Origin: Pseudonocardia terrae | GTDB taxonomy: Bacteria; Actinomycetota; Actinomycetes; Mycobacteriales; Pseudonocardiaceae | Assembly: GCF_021343995.1 (NCBI RefSeq) | Contig: NZ_JAJTTE010000001.1 | Span: 186,001-250,000, forward strand | Length of the DNA: 64,000 bases | Reading direction: 5' to 3' | In this document: piece after piece, positions 60,565 through 64,000 of the stretch | Position numbering within the stretch: the first letter of the stretch is position 1 | Layout: each line of letters starts with the position of its first letter | Program-made: the position numbers and the translations under genes | Notes under the pieces: generated by a model | Told to the model about the DNA's origin: nothing | The model's database searches: none | What the model saw: only the letters and a program-made list of their open reading frames with translations

Positions 60565-62268
60565 ATGTCGGACAAGGTCTACGACTTCGTCGTGGTCGGC
60601 GGCGGGGCGGCCGGGTGCGTCCTGGCCAACCGGCTCAGTGCCGATCCCGCGCACCGGGTGCTCCTTCTCGAGGCCGGTAAATCGGACCCGTTCTGGGACG
60701 TGTTCACCCACATGCCGGCGGCGATGGGCCTCGCGATCGCGAGCAAGAGCCACAACTGGCACTTCGTCTCCGAGCCCGAGCCGTACATGCAGAACCGGCG
60801 CATGGACCTGCCGCGGGGCAAGCTGCTCGGCGGCTCCGGCTCGATCAACGCCATGACCTACGTCCGGGGCCACCCGGCGAACTTCGACCAGTGGGCGAAG
60901 GTCGTCGGGGACGAGGCCTGGGACTTCGCGCACGTGCTGCCCTACTTCAAGAAGATCGAGGACTCGCTGACCTTCGGGGGCAACGAGTACCGCGGCCGCG
61001 GCGGCCTGCAGACCGTCGAGCGGGCCCCGGCCGACCACCCGCTGTTCGCGCTGTTCTTCGAGGCCGCGCAGCAGGCCGGGTACAACCTCACCGCGGACCT
61101 GAACGGCGCGGTGCAGGAGGGCTTCGCGGCGTTCGACCGCAACATCCGGCGGGGCCGGCGCCAGTCGTCGTCGCAGGCCTACCTGCACCCGGTGATGGGG
61201 CGCCCGAACCTCGAGGTCCGCACCCGCGCGCTCGCCACCCAGGTCGTGTTCTCCGGGACGCGCGCGGTCGGGGTGACCTTCCGGTCGGCCGGCGGGCGCG
61301 AGGAGATCGTCCGGGCCAGGGAGGTCATCCTGTCCGGCGGTGCCTTCAACACCCCGCAGCTGCTGCAGCTGTCCGGGGTCGGCCGGGCCGAGGAGCTCGC
61401 CGCCGTCGGGGTCTCGCCGGTGCACGACCTGCACGGCGTCGGGCACAACCTCGAGGACCACCTGGCCGTCCAGGTCCAGCACCGGTGCACCCAGCCCATC
61501 TCGATGGTGCACATGAAGGACAAGAAGAACTGGCCGATCATGGGCCTGCAGTGGCTGGCCGGCCGCGGCCCGGCGGGCAGCAACCTCTTCGAGGCCGCGG
61601 GCTTCATCCGCAGCAACGAGGACATGGAGTTCCCGGACGTCATCGTCGGGTTCGCGCCCATGGCGATGGCCTTCGACGAGAAGCGGATCGTGGAGGGGCA
61701 CGGCTACCAGGTGCACGTCGGCACCATGGCGGCGCGCTCCCGCGGCAGCGTCACGCTGCGCTCGGCGGACCCGACCGCGCACCCGAGGATCATCTTCAAC
61801 TACCTGGACAACCAGCGGGACCGCGACGACTGGGTCAAGGCGATCCGGATCGCGCGCGACATCATGGCCCAGCCGGCCTTCTCGGGGGTCGACGGTGGCG
61901 AGGTCGTCCCCGGGCCGGAGTTCCAGACGGACGAGGAGATCATCGACTGGATCTCGCACACCGCGCAGACCGGGCTGCACCCCACCGGCAGTGCCCGCAT
62001 GGGCAGCACGGCGGACGACGTCGTGGACCCGTCCACGCTGCGGGTGCACGGGGTCGAGGGGCTGCGGGTGGTCGACGCGTCGATCTTCCCGACCGTCACC
62101 AACACCCAGACCTACGCGCCGACCCTGATGGTGGCCGAAAAGGCGTCGGACATGATCCTCGGCAACACGCCGCTGGAGCCGGTGCGTCTCGCCCGCCCGC
62201 AGGTCGTCTCGCAGGCGCGGCCGGCCGCGGCCGCGGAGGACGTGGTGGCGCCGGCCGGCCAGGCCTGA
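60565..62268 (+). CDS. GMC family flavin oxidoreductase (choline dehydrogenase-like)
   Basis: FAD-dependent alcohol oxidoreductase, 567 residues. FVVVGGGAAGCVLANRLS at the N-terminus binds FAD; LPRGKLLGGSGSINAMTYVRG is GMC signature 1 and SGGAFNTPQLLQLSGVG signature 2. The catalytic His lies in GLHPTGSARMG and the partner Asn in TNTQTYAP, close to the family end APTLMVAEKASDMI. The C-terminal 30 residues are Ala/Pro-rich and variable. No signal peptide. ATG 60565 has TTGGAGGG 11 nt upstream. Substrate unknown; choline is only the nearest named type. Confidence 0.9.
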   Translation: MSDKVYDFVVVGGGAAGCVLANRLSADPAHRVLLLEAGKSDPFWDVFTHMPAAMGLAIASKSHNWHFVSEPEPYMQNRRMDLPRGKLLGGSGSINAMTYVRGHPANFDQWAKVVGDEAWDFAHVLPYFKKIEDSLTFGGNEYRGRGGLQTVERAPADHPLFALFFEAAQQAGYNLTADLNGAVQEGFAAFDRNIRRGRRQSSSQAYLHPVMGRPNLEVRTRALATQVVFSGTRAVGVTFRSAGGREEIVRAREVILSGGAFNTPQLLQLSGVGRAEELAAVGVSPVHDLHGVGHNLEDHLAVQVQHRCTQPISMVHMKDKKNWPIMGLQWLAGRGPAGSNLFEAAGFIRSNEDMEFPDVIVGFAPMAMAFDEKRIVEGHGYQVHVGTMAARSRGSVTLRSADPTAHPRIIFNYLDNQRDRDDWVKAIRIARDIMAQPAFSGVDGGEVVPGPEFQTDEEIIDWISHTAQTGLHPTGSARMGSTADDVVDPSTLRVHGVEGLRVVDASIFPTVTNTQTYAPTLMVAEKASDMILGNTPLEPVRLARPQVVSQARPAAAAEDVVAPAGQA

Positions 62269-62326
62269 GCGGGAGCCACCGGCCCGGTGCGCGCGGCGCA
62301 CCGTCGACGAACGACGAAGGAGAAGC

Positions 62327-63577
62327 ATGGAGCTGCCCGGGCGGGCGCCGGCCTGGGTCGGCCGGGTCGAGCGGCGGACCGAGGGTTCGGACGCACTGGA
62401 CCTGTCGGTGGACCCCCGTTACCTGGCGGCCCGGCTGCTGGTCACGGCCGGCGGGGTGCCCGCCGGGCTGATCTCGGTCGGGCTGACCGGCGGCCGCGCG
62501 ACGACGTCGACGGTCCGCGCCGCGATCGAGGCGCAGCTGGGCCCGGACACGGGCGAGGAGCAGGCGCTGCCGCCCTCGGCCGAGCCGCTCACCGTCGTGA
62601 TCGCGACCCGCGGCCGGCCGGAGAGCCTGCGGACCAGCCTCGCCGCCGTCGTGGCGGGTGACCACCCGGCCGTCACCGTGGTCGTGGTGGACAACGACCC
62701 GGCGGACGAGAGCACCCGGCTGGTCGCCGAGGAGTTCGCCGACCGGGGCGTCGTCTACGTCCGGGAGCGGCGCCGGGGCCTGTCCGTCGGGCGCAACCGC
62801 GGGCTGCGCGAGGCGGTCACCCGGCTCGTCGCGTTCACCGACGACGACACCGAGGTCGACCGGCAGTGGGCGAGCCGCATCGCCGCGGTGTTCGCCGCCG
62901 AGCCGGAGCTGGCCTGCGTGAGCGGACCGGTCATCGGCGCACGGCTGGACACCGAGGAGCAGCTGGCCGCCGAGCGTGCCCTGGTCTGGAACCGGGGCTT
63001 CGAGGCGCGCCGCTACTCGCTGGCCGACCCGCCCGAGGACTCCGCGATCTTCCCCTTCTCGCCGGGCCTGTTCGGGATCGGCGCCAACTTCGCCGTCCGC
63101 GCCGACGTCGCGCGTGCCGTCGGCGGGTTCGACGAGGCGCTCGGCGCCGGCGCCCCGACCCGCGGCGGCGAGGACTGCGAGTTCATGGTCCGACTGGTCC
63201 TGGCGGGCCACCAGGTCGGCTACGACCCTGGCGCGTTCGTGTGGCACCACCACCGGGCGTCGCCGGAGGAGCTGCGCAGCCAGCTGCGGGGCTACTCGAT
63301 GGGCCTGGGCGCGTTCCTGACCAAGATCGCCCTGGACCCGCGCGCCGGGGCCATGGCCGCCCGGCGCATCCCGGCCGCGGTCGCGCAGTTCCGGCAGATC
63401 GGAGCTCGGGAGTCCACCGCGGGCGAGGGCGTCGCGGCGGGCAGTCTGGGGGAGCGGCTGGCGTGGATCGTCGACGGCGGCTCGGCCTACGTCCGCGGCC
63501 GCCGGGCCACGCGGCGGGTCGGCGGCCGGGTGCCCCGGTTGTCCCCGCTGAACTCCCACGTCACGTCCGACCGGTGA
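62327..63577 (+). CDS. GT2 glycosyltransferase with N-terminal extension
   Basis: 416 residues. Residues 1-85 form a separate small domain (APAWVGRVERRTEGSDALDLSVDPRYLAARL) of unknown type. The GT-A domain runs from about 88: LTVVIATRGRPESLRTSL, VVVDNDPADES, RGLSVGRNRGL, the metal motif in AFTDDDTEVD, and GGEDCEFMVRLV with the acceptor-side acid. This is the form of exopolysaccharide GTs that modify a growing chain. ATG 62327 has GAAGGAG 6 nt upstream; 58 nt from the GMC gene, probably co-transcribed. Confidence 0.88.
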   Translation: MELPGRAPAWVGRVERRTEGSDALDLSVDPRYLAARLLVTAGGVPAGLISVGLTGGRATTSTVRAAIEAQLGPDTGEEQALPPSAEPLTVVIATRGRPESLRTSLAAVVAGDHPAVTVVVVDNDPADESTRLVAEEFADRGVVYVRERRRGLSVGRNRGLREAVTRLVAFTDDDTEVDRQWASRIAAVFAAEPELACVSGPVIGARLDTEEQLAAERALVWNRGFEARRYSLADPPEDSAIFPFSPGLFGIGANFAVRADVARAVGGFDEALGAGAPTRGGEDCEFMVRLVLAGHQVGYDPGAFVWHHHRASPEELRSQLRGYSMGLGAFLTKIALDPRAGAMAARRIPAAVAQFRQIGARESTAGEGVAAGSLGERLAWIVDGGSAYVRGRRATRRVGGRVPRLSPLNSHVTSDR

Positions 63578-63616
63578 CGTCGTTGGACTCGGTGACGGGG
63601 CGTCGGCGGGGTGTCC

Positions 63617-63622
63617 TACGCT
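63617..63622 (+). promoter_or_regulatory. Possible -10 box of the GH16-like gene
   Basis: TACGCT fits TAnnnT; transcription would begin near 63629 and give a leader of about 50 nt with GAGGAG before GTG 63679. Confidence 0.3.
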
Positions 63623-63678
63623 CGCACGCTGTCCATTGTGTCTGATCTGAAACGTCCGAACGTGACCGAGGAGCCCCA

Positions 63679-64000
63679 GTGTCCGAACCGTCCGGGTCCG
63701 GTGGTGGCGGTGCCCCCACCCGGGGGATCTCCCGTCGTACCGGCCTGATCATCGGCGGCGTCGTCGTCGTCGCCGTGATCGCGCTGATCGCCGTGCTCGT
63801 CGGCAGGCCGTCGTCGGACTCGGGGAACACCTCGGGGAGCGGCAGCGTCTCGGAGCCGCCCGGCCCGACCACGGGCACGAAGACCCCGAGCGCGGGCGCG
63901 GACACCAGCGCCGCCACCCTGCTCGGGTGGGGCGAGCCGTCCCGGGTCGACGAGTTCGACGGACCCCGGCCCGCGGGCTGGAGCATCTACAAGGGTGAGG
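63679..64000 (+). CDS. Membrane-anchored or secreted GH16-like glycoside hydrolase (5' part)
   Basis: The first 107 codons. A short basic lead (TRGISRRTG), one membrane helix or signal anchor (LIIGGVVVVAVIALIAVLVG, about 22-41), a Ser/Gly/Pro-rich linker to about 78, then LLGWGEPSRVDEFDGPRPAGWSIY, which is how GH16 beta-glucanase-like domains begin (WGxPxxxDEFDG). The catalytic ExDxxE region lies beyond the window edge, so the family is inferred. GTG 63679 has GAGGAG 6 nt upstream. A glycan-cleaving enzyme fits the neighbouring glycosyltransferases. Confidence 0.72.
   Translation, partial: MSEPSGSGGGGAPTRGISRRTGLIIGGVVVVAVIALIAVLVGRPSSDSGNTSGSGSVSEPPGPTTGTKTPSAGADTSAATLLGWGEPSRVDEFDGPRPAGWSIYKGE

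Overview
The window is chromosomal DNA of a very GC-rich actinobacterium, most like the family Pseudonocardiaceae (a Pseudonocardia-type genome). The evidence is GC-biased codon use, frequent GTG starts, TAnnnT -10 boxes placed 6-8 nt before start codons (leaderless mRNAs), a mycobacterial-type MptB, a RipA-type hydrolase and an InhA-type enoyl reductase. Gene order matches the Mycobacterium tuberculosis block Rv1457c-Rv1488 at both ends. That block carries mptB with its ABC transporter, sufR-B-D-C-S-U-T, an ABC-F protein with a tiny HTH protein, acn, ripA, moxR with DUF58 and VWA genes, fabG-inhA-hemH, and the nfeD/SPFH pair. I see no tRNA, rRNA, CRISPR array, insertion sequence or integrase.

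Layout. 1-2912 (minus): ABC-2 permease (cut by the edge), its ATPase, and mptB. 3086-9491 (plus): a tightly overlapping suf operon for Fe-S cluster assembly, headed by sufR with an inverted-repeat operator on its start codon. 9592-13282 (minus): class III nucleotide cyclase, universal stress protein, lycopene cyclase and an SDR. 13335-15474 (plus): ABC-F ATPase behind a leaderless five-codon ORF, then a small HTH protein. 15704-31323 is an accessory insertion relative to the mycobacterial order. It holds an ABC exporter, an MFS/MarR pair, a divergent AraC/molybdopterin oxidoreductase pair, an AcnR-like TetR regulator, ergothioneine genes egtABCD, a GH63-like hydrolase, a TauE/SafE permease and a 54-residue four-CxxC protein.

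31382-52088 returns to the conserved order: aconitase, a proline-rich membrane protein, a RipA-like peptidoglycan hydrolase behind a structured leader, a 51-residue Cys/His/Lys protein, an ABC exporter, moxR-DUF58-VWA, fabG-inhA, ferrochelatase, an inserted FAD oxidase/LysR pair, two conserved actinobacterial proteins, and NfeD/SPFH. 52089-54709 (minus) is a cbiMNQO cobalt/nickel ECF transporter. 54864 to the end looks like a cell-surface glycan locus: three GT2 glycosyltransferases, three membrane proteins of unknown role, a GMC oxidoreductase and the start of a GH16-like secreted enzyme.

A recurring noncoding signature is the word CGCGAGTCGG. It occurs in about 90-bp hairpin elements at three convergent gene junctions and in 22-bp tandem arrays at two such junctions. 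It looks like an uncharacterised intergenic repeat family, perhaps acting as bidirectional terminators. Other convergent ends carry ordinary GC-rich hairpins or different palindromes.
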